From: an uncultured Ruminococcus sp.
GTDB taxonomy: Bacteria; Bacillota; Clostridia; Oscillospirales; Ruminococcaceae
Length of the DNA stretch: 40,908 nt
Direction of reading: 5' to 3'
Assembly: GCA_900539095.1 (NCBI GenBank)
Contig: UQAR01000011.1
Location: 1-40,908 of the forward strand
Shown: in pieces, positions 8,201 through 16,641 of the stretch
Numbering within the stretch: the first letter of the stretch is position 1
Layout: each line of letters begins with the position of its first letter
The notes under the pieces: model-generated
Databases searched by the model: none
What the model saw: only the letters and a program-made list of their open reading frames with translations
What the model was told of the DNA's origin: nothing
Made by a program: the position numbers and the translations under genes

Positions 8201-8281
8201 GGACCGAGGCTTGCGGAAAAATATCAGCTTGACAAGCCTTTGATAAATGCACATTTTCACATTCAGATAGGAAGGGAATAG
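5279..8281 (+). CDS. lacZ: GH2 beta-galactosidase (LacZ type)
   Basis: This 1000-residue cytoplasmic enzyme hydrolyses terminal beta-D-galactosides such as lactose. Domain order follows E. coli LacZ: jelly-roll sugar-binding domain (about 40-220), Ig-like domain, TIM barrel from about residue 320 (VNRHDSYPDTGYY, RTSHYPN), and the C-terminal small-chain domain from about 730. The acid/base Glu is residue 448 in SLGNESGYG, and the nucleophile is Glu517 in LCEYCHAMGNG. No signal peptide is present. AAAGGAG at 5265-5271 sets the start. It forms an operon with a second GH2 gene 17 nt downstream. No transporter is nearby, so uptake must be encoded elsewhere. Confidence 0.96.
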   Translation: MDISKLAARNSPKSKMINHEDTQALHIGTLDKHCYFVPFAKGQDPFQSRENSQRMELLNGDWGFRYYDSIIDLEDDFIHEKFENTIPVPSNWQLYGYDKPQYTNVCYPIPFDPPFVPDDIPVGVYQREYCYSHDGMDRVLVFEGVDSCVYLYVNGSFVGYSQVSHAAAEFDITPFLTEGRNIITAAVLKWCDGTYLEDQDKIRLSGIFRDVYVLSRSKRRLENYIVKTVLGENGSAVLEFTAFGCDVSAKLCDDDGVTMAQFSAYDGEKAEVKIDNARLWSAEMPYLYRLTIQADDEVIGEEIGFRDVKVEDGVVKINGRAVKFKGVNRHDSYPDTGYYASYEQMKADLVLMKKHNINAVRTSHYPNSPVFYQLCDRLGFYVIDEADLESHGCVEVYYDYKWDYSDYRGIAVLASDERFKEAIKDRAKCLVKRDINRPCVVFWSLGNESGYGENMLEEAKVIKALDDTRLVHYESTHCLDGTSDSILDVVSGMYWDIDSMKGYLEKPEEKRPFVLCEYCHAMGNGPGDLEDYHNAFYSNERFCGGFVWEWCDHSVPLGKTAEGKIKYGYGGDFGERHNDGNFCMDGLVYPDRTPHTGLLEVKQVYRPVRVAKGKSADSFVFSSTLEFANAGDVLDCRYEITDKNGIIDIGRVDICIEPMGSTEVKVPQAAGEHEEETFIRFIFTAKEDTEYWEKGYEVCFDQLKIAEGRKAVVEKAKAKVKAEETPLCITVAAGDIVYRFDKRKSAFVSVRIGDRELLDRPLQYNFFRAPTDNDVMKHNWYKVHLNDFVVKSYGCKLAVREDSAEIEVSQSFGWSIQQPFCKMTAVYVIDGSGLDIKCKAEFSDKIDMLPRFGIRLFMPKAFSQVEYFGYGPTESYIDKRQACYVGRFAADIGDMHEDYIRPQENSSHYGCRYLTVSGGDTKVKFTADKDFSFNASQFTQEELAAKAHNYELERCESNVICVDYAMAGVGSNSCGPRLAEKYQLDKPLINAHFHIQIGRE

Positions 8282-8298
8282 ACAGGAAGGAAGTTTTT

Positions 8299-11200
8299 AT
8301 GGACATCTGTGAAACATACTCAAACAGAAAGCTTTTTTGCGGCGGCTGGGAATTTTACAAGGCGGCTTTCGGTTCTGAATACTCAGAGGATCTTCCGTTC
8401 AAGCCTGTGGATGTTCCTCACGACTGGCTTATTTATGACACTAACGGTCTGTATGAAACATCTACAGGCTGGTACAGAAAGACATTTTCCTACAGTAAGA
8501 AAGAGGGTATCCGCACTTTTATCCGCTTTGACGGTGTTTATATGGACAGCAAGGTGTATTTGAACGGCGTTCTTGCAGGAGAATGGAAATACGGCTATTC
8601 GGCATTTATGTTCGACATCACCGAACTTGTCAAGAACGGAGAGAATGTTATCACAGTTCGTGTGGATCATCACTCGCCAAACTCAAGGTGGTATTCGGGT
8701 GCGGGAATTTTCAGAAAAGTTTGGCTTTGCGAAAGCCCTGAGATACGTTTCGGCAATGACGGCATTTATATCACCACTTCAGAGCAGGAGGACGGCTGGC
8801 AGGTGACTGTGAAGGCTGAGATGCTCCGACCTGAGGGCACTCCTCTTGGCGGTATCCGCATCAGGAACACTATTTTTGACAAGAACGGCAAAGAGGTGGC
8901 AAGCTATGAGTCTGACGCTTGTGCGGCGGATATCTCGTGTATCCCTGAGGCTGTGCGTGTAAAGGGCGTAAGCTATTCGCTCACTGAGCAGAACATGACA
9001 GTGAAAACGCCTGAACTTTGGGATATCACTTCCCCTGTGCTTTACACAATTGTGTCGGAAATCCTTGTGGACGGTGGCTGTGTTCAGCGTGTAAGCCAGA
9101 GATTCGGTTTCAGGACGATAAAGTTCACTTGCGACAGCGGCTTTTATCTTAACGGCAGACACGTCAAGCTCCACGGTTCATGCGAGCACCATGACAACGG
9201 CTGCCTTGGTGCAGTTTCAAACCCTGCGGCAATAAGGAGAAGATTTAAAAAGCTACGCAAAATTGGCATAAACGCTATCAGGACTTCTCACAATATGCCT
9301 GCGGAGGAGTTTATGGATATCGCTGACGAGACAGGTATGCTCATTCTGTCTGAGGGCTTTGATATGTGGGAAAGGTCAAAGACGGACTATGACTATGCAA
9401 GATTTTTTGATGAGTGGGTAGAAAAGGACGTTGCGTCATGGGTACGCCGTGACAGGAACCGTCCGTCCATAATAGGCTGGAGCGTGGGAAATGAGATATT
9501 TGACACCCACGCTGACGAGAGAGGTCAGGAGGTAACGGCTTGGCTCAAAAGGCTTGTGAAACTTCATGACCCTGAGGGCAACGGCTATGTTACTTTCGGC
9601 TCGAACTATATGCAGTGGGAAAATGGTCAGAAATGTGCGGACATTCTCAAGCTGGCAGGCTATAACTACGGCGAGAGGCTTTATGATGAGCACCACGCCG
9701 CTCACCCTGACTGGATGATATATGGCAGTGAAACGGCGTCGGTGGTGCAGAGCCGTGGAATATATCATTTTCCGCTGTCTGAAACGCTGCTGACAGATGA
9801 TGACGAGCAGTGCTCTTCCCTTGGAAACAGCTGCACAGGCTGGGGAGCAAAGAACACTGAGGCGTGCATAATCGCCGACCGTGACGCAGAATATTGTGCT
9901 GGTCAGTTCATTTGGACTGGCTTTGACTATATCGGCGAGCCTACTCCATACAGCACAAAAAACTCATACTTTGGTCAGTTCGACACAGCAGGCTTTGCAA
10001 AGGACAGTGCATATGTTTTCCGTGCCGAGTGGACAGACTATAAGGACGACCCGTTCGTGCACATTTTCCCATACTGGGATTTCAGCGACGGTCTGCCTTG
10101 CGATGTGAGGGTGTGCTCAAATGCTCCAAAGGTGGAGCTTTTCAAGGACGGCGTTTCAATGGGTGCGTTCGATATCGACCACAAGCACGGCAAGGTGCTC
10201 ACGGCGAATTATATCATTTCATATGAAAATGGCGAGCTTAAAGCGGTGGCATATGACGAGAACGGCAATGTTATTGCAGAGGATATCCAGCGTTCATTCG
10301 GTGACGCCGCAAGGATAGAGGCTGTTCCTGACAAGAGGGAGATACTTGCAGACGGCTCTGACCTTATTTACATTGAGATATCTGCGTTTGACAAGGACGG
10401 CATTTTCTGTGCCAATGCTAACAACCGTGTGAACGTGAGCGTTGAGGGTGCGGCAAGGCTTATGGGCCTTGATAACGGTGACAGCACTGACTATGACCAG
10501 TACAAGGGCACTTCACGCAGACTGTTTTCAGGAAAAATGCTTGCTGTTATCGGCTCGACTGACAAGACCGGCGAGATAAAGGTAACGCTCACATCAAAGG
10601 GTCTGCCTGACTGTGTTGTGACACTTGAGGCTGTTAAGGCGGAATATGACAGCGGCACATCATCGCTGGAGAATGTGGGCTTTGCTCCTACCGAATGCGG
10701 AAGAACAGACGAGATACCTGTTAGAAAGATAGAGCTTTATGCGGACACGCTCACTCTTGACAGCGAGCATACTGAGGTCATGGTGAAATATAAGGCTCTG
10801 CCTGAAAATTCAGACTACGCTGAGGATATCGAGTTCAGGGTGACAAATGAAAAGGGCATTGCCTCTAACCTTGCAGAGTGCGAGGTGACTGAGGACGGCA
10901 TAAAGGTGAAAGCAAAGGGCGACGGAAGTTTCTGGCTCAGGGCAATGTGCAAAAACGGCACAGAGCGTTATCATATCATTTCCATGCTCAAATTCACCGC
11001 CGAGGGACTGGGAAGTGCTCTTACAGACCCTTATCAGTTTGTTATCGGCGGACTTTTCACAAGGGCGAGCGACAACATTTCAAGCGGCATTAAAAAGGGC
11101 GTATGCTTCGCAACTGGCAAGGTCACATCATGGGCGGCATATGATAATCTTGACTTCGGCAGTGCAGGCTCTGACACTGTTACGGTGCAGATATGGGCGA

Positions 11201-11784
11201 ACACCCTTGACCCTGTTGAGATAAGCTTTTTTGACGGCATACCTGAGGAGGGCGGCAAGCCTCTCGGCAGGTTCACATATCACAAAGAGCCTGAGTGGAT
11301 GATTTTCAAGCCTGACACATTCAAGCTCACAAGAAAGCTCAAGGGTATTGAAACCCTTTGTATCCTCACTGAGGATGGTTTCCAAGTGGGCGGTTTCAAC
11401 TTTGAAAAGGTCAGCCGTGAGTTTGCGGTGAATAATGCGGCTGAGGCTGACAACATTTACGGCGACAAGTTCACAAAGGGCGAAAAGTGCGTGACCGAGA
11501 TAGGAAACAACGTTATGCTTGATTTCGGTGAGTTCGATTTTTCTGAAAAGCAGCCGAGCAGGCTCGTTATAAGCGGAAAGTCACCTATTGCACTCAACAG
11601 CATACATCTTATCCTGAATGGCAGCGAGGGCGAAAGCCGCATACTCTGCGAGTTCAGGACGGACGACAGTGAGAACTATGTTGAAAAGAGCTTTGATATC
11701 TCAGGCGTCAGCGGCAAACAGAAAGTTTCATTCGCTTTCCTGCCGGGCAGCAATTTCGATTTTGAATATTTCAGATTTGAGTAA
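8299..11784 (+). CDS. Large multidomain GH2 glycosidase (beta-galactosidase-like)
   Basis: The protein has 1161 residues. An N-terminal jelly roll (about 1-165, with VPHDWL and GWYRK) and an Ig-like domain precede a TIM barrel (about 285-575). The acid/base Glu399 is in GWSVGNEI and the predicted nucleophile Glu478 in IYGSETAS. A DUF4982-type segment (about 590-650), Ig/invasin-like modules and a CBM-like beta-sandwich at the C-terminus follow. This architecture is typical of clostridial and Bacteroides GH2 beta-galactosidases, but beta-glucuronidase-type substrates cannot be excluded. No signal peptide or sortase motif is seen, so it is intracellular despite its carbohydrate-binding module. 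GGAAGG at 8284-8289 precedes the start. It is co-transcribed with lacZ and closed by a strong terminator. Confidence 0.9.
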   Translation: MDICETYSNRKLFCGGWEFYKAAFGSEYSEDLPFKPVDVPHDWLIYDTNGLYETSTGWYRKTFSYSKKEGIRTFIRFDGVYMDSKVYLNGVLAGEWKYGYSAFMFDITELVKNGENVITVRVDHHSPNSRWYSGAGIFRKVWLCESPEIRFGNDGIYITTSEQEDGWQVTVKAEMLRPEGTPLGGIRIRNTIFDKNGKEVASYESDACAADISCIPEAVRVKGVSYSLTEQNMTVKTPELWDITSPVLYTIVSEILVDGGCVQRVSQRFGFRTIKFTCDSGFYLNGRHVKLHGSCEHHDNGCLGAVSNPAAIRRRFKKLRKIGINAIRTSHNMPAEEFMDIADETGMLILSEGFDMWERSKTDYDYARFFDEWVEKDVASWVRRDRNRPSIIGWSVGNEIFDTHADERGQEVTAWLKRLVKLHDPEGNGYVTFGSNYMQWENGQKCADILKLAGYNYGERLYDEHHAAHPDWMIYGSETASVVQSRGIYHFPLSETLLTDDDEQCSSLGNSCTGWGAKNTEACIIADRDAEYCAGQFIWTGFDYIGEPTPYSTKNSYFGQFDTAGFAKDSAYVFRAEWTDYKDDPFVHIFPYWDFSDGLPCDVRVCSNAPKVELFKDGVSMGAFDIDHKHGKVLTANYIISYENGELKAVAYDENGNVIAEDIQRSFGDAARIEAVPDKREILADGSDLIYIEISAFDKDGIFCANANNRVNVSVEGAARLMGLDNGDSTDYDQYKGTSRRLFSGKMLAVIGSTDKTGEIKVTLTSKGLPDCVVTLEAVKAEYDSGTSSLENVGFAPTECGRTDEIPVRKIELYADTLTLDSEHTEVMVKYKALPENSDYAEDIEFRVTNEKGIASNLAECEVTEDGIKVKAKGDGSFWLRAMCKNGTERYHIISMLKFTAEGLGSALTDPYQFVIGGLFTRASDNISSGIKKGVCFATGKVTSWAAYDNLDFGSAGSDTVTVQIWANTLDPVEISFFDGIPEEGGKPLGRFTYHKEPEWMIFKPDTFKLTRKLKGIETLCILTEDGFQVGGFNFEKVSREFAVNNAAEADNIYGDKFTKGEKCVTEIGNNVMLDFGEFDFSEKQPSRLVISGKSPIALNSIHLILNGSEGESRILCEFRTDDSENYVEKSFDISGVSGKQKVSFAFLPGSNFDFEYFRFE

Positions 11785-11791
11785 TAAAAAT

Positions 11792-11828
11792 GCTCCGTAC
11801 AGATTTTGTACGGAGCGTTTGTTTTTTG
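11792..11828 (+). terminator. Rho-independent terminator of the galactosidase operon
   Basis: GCTCCGTACA (11792-11801) and TGTACGGAGC (11807-11816) form a perfect 10-bp stem with a 5-nt loop, followed by GTTTGTTTTTTG. Confidence 0.93.
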
Positions 11829-11864
11829 AAAAGCACGGTATTTATGCAAATTGCAGGGGAGTTT

Positions 11865-12839
11865 TTAGTTCTGGAAATTTATTATCTCATTTGTTATCAT
11901 AGGGTAAGCTGTCAGTTTGGCGGCGTCGAGATCCTCTTTGTGCATATCAACGGCGGATATCTGATGACCGTTATAGGTGGTGTAATAGTAAATGCCCTTG
12001 TGGGTGTTGCAGCAGCTTGTGTATATCGTTATCTCATACTTACCCTTGGCAACTTCGCAGCAGCCTCTTTGTTGGTCAACTGAGTTTAAAATGTGGAAGA
12101 ACTGGCTCACACTGCTTTGCTCGTCAGGGGCGGAGCGTGAGTTCATTTTCACAAATGCTGCTCTCACAAATCTTGATTGTGATGACAGGTCACCCGGTAG
12201 TCCCATTGCACCCATGCCACGGCTGTAGGAAGTAAGGTCAAGCTTGTCTGAAAATGTGTTTTCAGGCTGTTTTGGAGAAAGTCCACGGAAATCGTTGAGC
12301 CTGAACATCTGCATATCGAACGGAGGATTGTTCGTGAGCACGCCCACTGGGTCGTCATAGATGTTTATGCCCTCTTTTACAGACTCGACCACGATACAGT
12401 CGTTCTTGTCGGCTATTATCCAGTGGAGCTGACCTGCGGGCATTTGTGGGCTGAACTGAGTTTTGGTTATGTTTATCCTGTCAATAAGCTTTCTTGCCTC
12501 CGCAACTGTGGCACACTGACAGAGAATCCACGGGATAAACTCAAACTGTGCAACGTTGTCTTTGCCGTCTATATCATCACGGTAAAAGGCGTTGCCAACA
12601 AAGTTAAGACCAGCCATGGCAAGACCTTTTTCGTTTGCGGCGTCATAGAAAAGGGGATAGTTATTTGCAACGTGAGCAGTGCCTATCACCGCATAATGGG
12701 TGGCTATCATGCCCATATTAACAAAGTCAAGGGGGAAGTTCCTTGGCATTATCACTATCTCTTCGCCGTAGGAGCTTTCATAGTCAAGAGTTCTTCCAAA
12801 ATAAAAATCGTCAGTTTTATATGTTGCCGCAGTGCACAT
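11865..12839 (-). CDS. Choloylglycine hydrolase family (bile salt hydrolase / penicillin V acylase)
   Basis: This is a 324-residue Ntn-hydrolase that cleaves an amide bond using the N-terminal cysteine exposed after Met removal. The catalytic set is present: Cys2 (MCTAATY), Arg16 and Asp19 (GRTLDYE), Asn79 (GLNF), Asn170/171 (LTNNPPF) and Arg223/226 in GLPGDLSSQSRFVRAAF. The GLPGD-SSxSRFVR stretch and the 324-residue length fit bile salt hydrolases of gut Firmicutes, which release taurine or glycine from conjugated bile acids; penicillin V acylases and N-acyl-homoserine-lactone acylases share the fold. GGAGG lies 6 nt before the ATG. It is monocistronic and convergent with the galactosidase operon. 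Confidence 0.88.
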   Translation of the reverse strand: MCTAATYKTDDFYFGRTLDYESSYGEEIVIMPRNFPLDFVNMGMIATHYAVIGTAHVANNYPLFYDAANEKGLAMAGLNFVGNAFYRDDIDGKDNVAQFEFIPWILCQCATVAEARKLIDRINITKTQFSPQMPAGQLHWIIADKNDCIVVESVKEGINIYDDPVGVLTNNPPFDMQMFRLNDFRGLSPKQPENTFSDKLDLTSYSRGMGAMGLPGDLSSQSRFVRAAFVKMNSRSAPDEQSSVSQFFHILNSVDQQRGCCEVAKGKYEITIYTSCCNTHKGIYYYTTYNGHQISAVDMHKEDLDAAKLTAYPMITNEIINFQN

Positions 12840-12876
12840 TTTGTTACCTCCGTTATCAATTATATTATTTTTGTAG

Positions 12877-12895
12877 TGGCGAACATTGTTCGCCA
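12877..12895. repeat. Small palindrome in the hydrolase leader
   Basis: TGGCGAAC-ATT-GTTCGCCA is a perfect 8-bp inverted repeat in the 5' untranslated region of the hydrolase. It resembles the gaac/gttc palindromes at 31743 and 32522 and may belong to a dispersed repeat family or act as an operator. Confidence 0.6.
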
Positions 12896-12935
12896 GCCTA
12901 CAGACAAAGCTATCAGCAGGACATATCTCATATTT

Positions 12936-12964
12936 AGTATAACACTTTTTAAGAATAAAATCAA
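12936..12964 (-). promoter_or_regulatory. Promoter of the choloylglycine hydrolase
   Basis: Read on the minus strand: TTGATT (12959-12964), a 17-nt spacer and TATACT (12936-12941). Its -35 box lies 5 nt from the -35 of the divergent cardiolipin synthase promoter. Confidence 0.65.
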
Positions 12965-12969
12965 TGACG

Positions 12970-12998
12970 TTGACTTATGTTAAAAATATTGTTATAAT
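12970..12998 (+). promoter_or_regulatory. Promoter of the cardiolipin synthase gene
   Basis: TTGACT (12970-12975), a 17-nt spacer and a perfect TATAAT (12993-12998). It occupies the beginning of the longest reading frame, which shows that the frame's first ATG at 12964 is not the true start. Confidence 0.85.
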
Positions 12999-13029
12999 AA
13001 AGTCAGCAAATGAAAGGAGTAATGCGGCA

Positions 13030-14559
13030 TTGACATGGAATAACGTAAAGAAAATAATGGGCAGAGTTGCGGCGGTGATAATACCTGTGGCAATGCAGTT
13101 TTTGTGGTATCTTCTGATACTCAAATGGCTCAGCAAGGCGGCAGGGCTTTTGAGCATCGTGCTCACGGTGTTGGCATTTATATTTGTGCTTTATATAAAC
13201 ACAAAGCGTGAAGAGAGCAGCTACAAGACATTGTGGCTTATTGTGATACTTACTTTTCCTGTGCTTGGAACTGTTATGTATATCATCTTCGGCAACAACA
13301 ATCCTGCGAGAAAGCTGGAGAAAAATATCACTAAGGCTAGACTGCACATGAACTATGAACTTTCTGACGGGGAAAAGTGCATCGATAAGCTCAGCGGCGA
13401 GGACAAGCGGCTTGCTCAGTCTGTGAAAAGGATAAGTGACGCAACGGGATTCCCTATGGTCAGACTTGACAGTGCAGAATATTTTCCTGTGGGCGAGGAT
13501 ATGTTTGAGGATATGTGCAAGGAGCTTGAAAAGGCTGAAAAATATATTTTTGCAGAGTATTTTATTCTGCAAAACGGCAAATTTCTCAACACTGTGGTTG
13601 ATATCATGGCGAGAAAGGCTGCACAGGGCGTTGATGTGAGGATAATGTATGACGACCTTGGCAGCATTGCGACTTACTCTCTTGCAGACGCTATAAAGCT
13701 TGGCGAAAAAGGGATAAAGTGCATACCGTTCAATCCGTTTCTTTTTATCAAGTCGCAGCTCAACAACCGTGACCATAGAAAGATAATGGTAATAGACGGC
13801 AGGGTGGCATACAGCGGAGGCATAAATCTGTCTGACGAATACATAAACATAGGCTCGAAATACGGTCACTGGAAGGACATAGGCTTTAAAATAACAGGCG
13901 AGGGCGTAAAAAACTACACTTATATGTTCATGGAGTTTTGGAACGCATTTTCAAATGATCTGATACCTGAGGAACTTGTGAGCAATGAGGCGGCGGAAAG
14001 CGGCGGTGCAGGTGACGGATATGTTTTGCCTTACTATGATTCGCCTATGACGGATGAAAATGTGAGCAACACCTTTTTCTCTGAGATACTCTACGCCGCA
14101 AGCGATTATGTGTGGTTCTACACGCCGTATCTGATGCTTGGGGACAGCCTTTTTGACGCTTTTATAAGGGCGGCAAAGCGTGGGGTAGACGTTCGGATAA
14201 TAATGCCAGGCATTGCTGACAAGAAGGTAGTTTTCAGGCTTTCAAGGAGCTATTACCGTCAGCTTATCGAGGCTGGGGTAAAGATATATGAATACACGCC
14301 GGGATTTGTTCATGCAAAGGGCTGCATATGTGATGACAAGCTTGCGGTGCTGGGTTCGGTAAATCTTGATTACAGAAGTCTTTTCCTGCATTTTGAGTGC
14401 AGCTCCATATTCGTTGATTCATCTATAATAAAGACCTTTAAGGCGGACATTCTGGACACTCAGAGCAAGTGCAAACAGCGTACACTGGAGGACACGAAGA
14501 GAGGATTTTTCGGACGGCTCATTGACGGTGTGCTTAGGATATTTGCTCCGCTGCTTTAA
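13030..14559 (+). CDS. cls: Cardiolipin synthase (phospholipase D superfamily)
   Basis: The enzyme condenses two phosphatidylglycerols to cardiolipin and glycerol at the membrane. It has 509 residues: two N-terminal transmembrane helices (about 10-60), the PLDc_N region with a YIIFGNN-type motif, then two HKD catalytic motifs. The first is HRKIMVIDG at His249 and the second HAKGCICDDKLAVLGSVN at His428. The TTG at 13030 is chosen as start: AAAGGAG is at 13014-13020, and the only upstream in-frame ATG lies inside the promoter. A bidirectional terminator follows after a 160-nt untranslated stretch. Other PLD-type transferases are unlikely given the length and the two membrane helices. Confidence 0.93.
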   Translation: MTWNNVKKIMGRVAAVIIPVAMQFLWYLLILKWLSKAAGLLSIVLTVLAFIFVLYINTKREESSYKTLWLIVILTFPVLGTVMYIIFGNNNPARKLEKNITKARLHMNYELSDGEKCIDKLSGEDKRLAQSVKRISDATGFPMVRLDSAEYFPVGEDMFEDMCKELEKAEKYIFAEYFILQNGKFLNTVVDIMARKAAQGVDVRIMYDDLGSIATYSLADAIKLGEKGIKCIPFNPFLFIKSQLNNRDHRKIMVIDGRVAYSGGINLSDEYINIGSKYGHWKDIGFKITGEGVKNYTYMFMEFWNAFSNDLIPEELVSNEAAESGGAGDGYVLPYYDSPMTDENVSNTFFSEILYAASDYVWFYTPYLMLGDSLFDAFIRAAKRGVDVRIIMPGIADKKVVFRLSRSYYRQLIEAGVKIYEYTPGFVHAKGCICDDKLAVLGSVNLDYRSLFLHFECSSIFVDSSIIKTFKADILDTQSKCKQRTLEDTKRGFFGRLIDGVLRIFAPLL

Positions 14560-14722
14560 GGAGTGTGACCCTGTAAAAAATCAAAAGTCGGACATCAAAT
14601 GTATTGGGAGTATCTTTGGTATCGGCTATTTATCGTGATATGCAAAGAGTTTTTTTATCCTAATAACATGATTTGAGCTTGAGTGACTTTATTCTGTCCA
14701 ATATTTTTGGCAGGAATAAAAA

Positions 14723-14760
14723 AATGACCGTACCCGTTGTGGGTGCGGTCATTGATTTTT
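14723..14760. terminator. Bidirectional terminator
   Basis: AATGACCGTACCC (14723-14735) pairs with GGGTGCGGTCATT (14741-14753) with one G.T pair. An A-tract precedes it and GATTTTT follows, so it can stop both cls and the convergent clpA-like gene. The 14560-14722 stretch shows nothing else. Confidence 0.88.
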
Positions 14761-14773
14761 GTGCGGCAGAGCA

Positions 14774-16639
14774 TTAGTTTTGATTTAGCCGATATGTTTT
14801 TGCCCTTTGAGTGCAGTATGATAAGAGCTTATTGTCAATGAACTTGCTCACTGCCGTGGCGGCAGGTCTTGCACCTGATTTGACGTTGTAAGTGTCGGCG
14901 GCTATCTTGTCTGCCGCCTTTGCAAGCTCATCTGCACTGAACAGGCTGTCTATATTCAGCTCCGGACGCAGCTTTTTGATGACTTTTATTTCGCTCACAA
15001 GCCTGTTTTCCACTATCTTTTTGTACACCGACCTTGATATCTCGCTGAAAGTGTATTTCTGTGAGAAACGGTTGATAAGCTCAACGTCAAAATAGTCGGA
15101 AAGTTCGCTTATGAGCTGTGTGTCTGATGTGCTGTCTGAGTTGAAACCAATGCTTTTGCTCTTTGCGGTACAGCCTGCGTTGGTGGTGGCGATCATTATT
15201 GACTTCGAGAAGTCTATAATGCTGCCTTGACTTGTGGTGAGAATGCCCTCGTCAAAGACAGACATGAACAGCCTTTGCACGGCTCTGTCGCACTTTTCAA
15301 ACTCGTCAAGAAGTATCACCTGATAGGGATTTGACTTGAGCTTATCAAAGGGCAATTCAACATTGCTGTCGCTGCCAAGATAGCCGACAGGAGAGCCTAT
15401 TATGCGGTTTATGCCTGCGTCAGAATAGAACTCTGACATATTCAACGTGATAGGTTTCTCGCCTGCACAGTTTTTGGCTATTATCTTTGCCACCTCTGTT
15501 TTGCCTACTCCGCTTGGTCCGATAAAAAGCATTGTAAGCGGTCTTTTGGTCGGTCTGATGTGGAGCGAATGAAGTTTCAGCACGTTGACAAGGTCATCTA
15601 TGACAGTTTCCTGACCGCAGACGGCTGAGAGGTCACGGCGAAAGGCTCTCTCGTTAAAGGTGTGCGGCGTGCTGTGACCTGATGTCATGCGGAAAGCTGT
15701 TTCCTTTATATGGCGGTCAGTAAGAACTATTTTTGCCTTTTTGTCAGAAATGTTCTTCACCACTGCGGCAGCGATAGAGCGGTCAAGAAGTGTTATGGCA
15801 TTGTCAGGCCGATGAGAGCCAGAGCAGCAAAATTCGTCTGCGATATCCACAATGTGCTCTGCCTTGTTTCTGCTCAAAGCGAACGAGATGTTATAGTGTT
15901 TGGCAAAATGCTCGTTCATACTGAGAAGAATTTCCACTGTCTGCTCATGATCAGATTCGTCAACTATTATCTTTGTCATACGCCTGCAAAAGGCAGGGTC
16001 GCTGTCGATGAGGTTTGATTCCTGCGTTGTGGTCGCTCCTATGAGCTTTATTTTGCCACGGCTCAGAGCAGGTTTCAAGATCTGAGCGATAGTCCGATAT
16101 GCCTTTTCCTGAAAAAGCATATGTATCTCGTCGATAAACAAAATTCGTTTCTCGGCTTTGTCGCTCATATAGTCTATGAGCATTTTGACCTTATTTTCAA
16201 GGTCGCCCATAAGACCTGAATCTGCCACGATATCAGAGAGCTGTAAAGCATATATCTTATAGCCTTTGAGCTGCGGCACAATGTTCTCGGCATTTTTAAG
16301 CCTGTAGGCAAGCTCCTCCACTATCTTGGTCTTTCCGCAGCCCGCAGGACCGCAGAGAAGTGCATTGGGCTTGTCAGAGCTTATGAGAACAGACATCATC
16401 AGAGAGAGTATGTTCTCTCTGAATTTTGTTTCTGTCTTTCTTGTTTCGGCAAGGTCGAAAAGCATTGTTTTGGGGTCAAATATCTTTGCCGAGAATGGAT
16501 TTTGGCTCATGTTTTGAAGTTCCTCAGGACTAGGCTCATAAGGCTCGTCCTGTGGGTCAAAATCATCGTCCTCGGAGGCGTTGATACAATCATACGCCTC
16601 ATATTTCTTAATGTATTCTATATCTTCTGTTTGTGGCAT
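14774..16639 (-). CDS. ClpA-like double AAA+ unfoldase, no Clp_N domain
   Basis: The protein has 621 residues. The first AAA+ module has Walker A GPAGCGKT (97-104), Walker B ILFIDEIH (166-173) and a GATTTQE sensor region. The second has GPSGVGKT (374-381), VILLDEFEK (441-449) and TTNAG (485-489). The tripeptide IGF at 497-499, inside KSIGFNSD, sits exactly where ClpA and ClpX carry the loop that docks into ClpP. The paired Clp_N repeats that bind adaptors are missing; an acidic 50-residue leader replaces them. No ClpB/ClpC-type coiled-coil middle domain is seen. It is the last gene of the clpP-traG operon, 2 nt after the preceding stop. It probably feeds a dedicated substrate to the ClpP encoded upstream. 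Confidence 0.9.
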   Translation of the reverse strand: MPQTEDIEYIKKYEAYDCINASEDDDFDPQDEPYEPSPEELQNMSQNPFSAKIFDPKTMLFDLAETRKTETKFRENILSLMMSVLISSDKPNALLCGPAGCGKTKIVEELAYRLKNAENIVPQLKGYKIYALQLSDIVADSGLMGDLENKVKMLIDYMSDKAEKRILFIDEIHMLFQEKAYRTIAQILKPALSRGKIKLIGATTTQESNLIDSDPAFCRRMTKIIVDESDHEQTVEILLSMNEHFAKHYNISFALSRNKAEHIVDIADEFCCSGSHRPDNAITLLDRSIAAAVVKNISDKKAKIVLTDRHIKETAFRMTSGHSTPHTFNERAFRRDLSAVCGQETVIDDLVNVLKLHSLHIRPTKRPLTMLFIGPSGVGKTEVAKIIAKNCAGEKPITLNMSEFYSDAGINRIIGSPVGYLGSDSNVELPFDKLKSNPYQVILLDEFEKCDRAVQRLFMSVFDEGILTTSQGSIIDFSKSIMIATTNAGCTAKSKSIGFNSDSTSDTQLISELSDYFDVELINRFSQKYTFSEISRSVYKKIVENRLVSEIKVIKKLRPELNIDSLFSADELAKAADKIAADTYNVKSGARPAATAVSKFIDNKLLSYCTQRAKTYRLNQN

Positions 16640-16641
16640 TT

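Noticed and set aside
12423..12983. 186-residue plus-strand frame
   Set aside because: It is antisense to the choloylglycine hydrolase and crosses its promoter; no family features.
12964..13029. ATG 12964 as the cls start
   Set aside because: It lies upstream of or inside the -35/-10 boxes at 12970-12998 and cannot be in the transcript.
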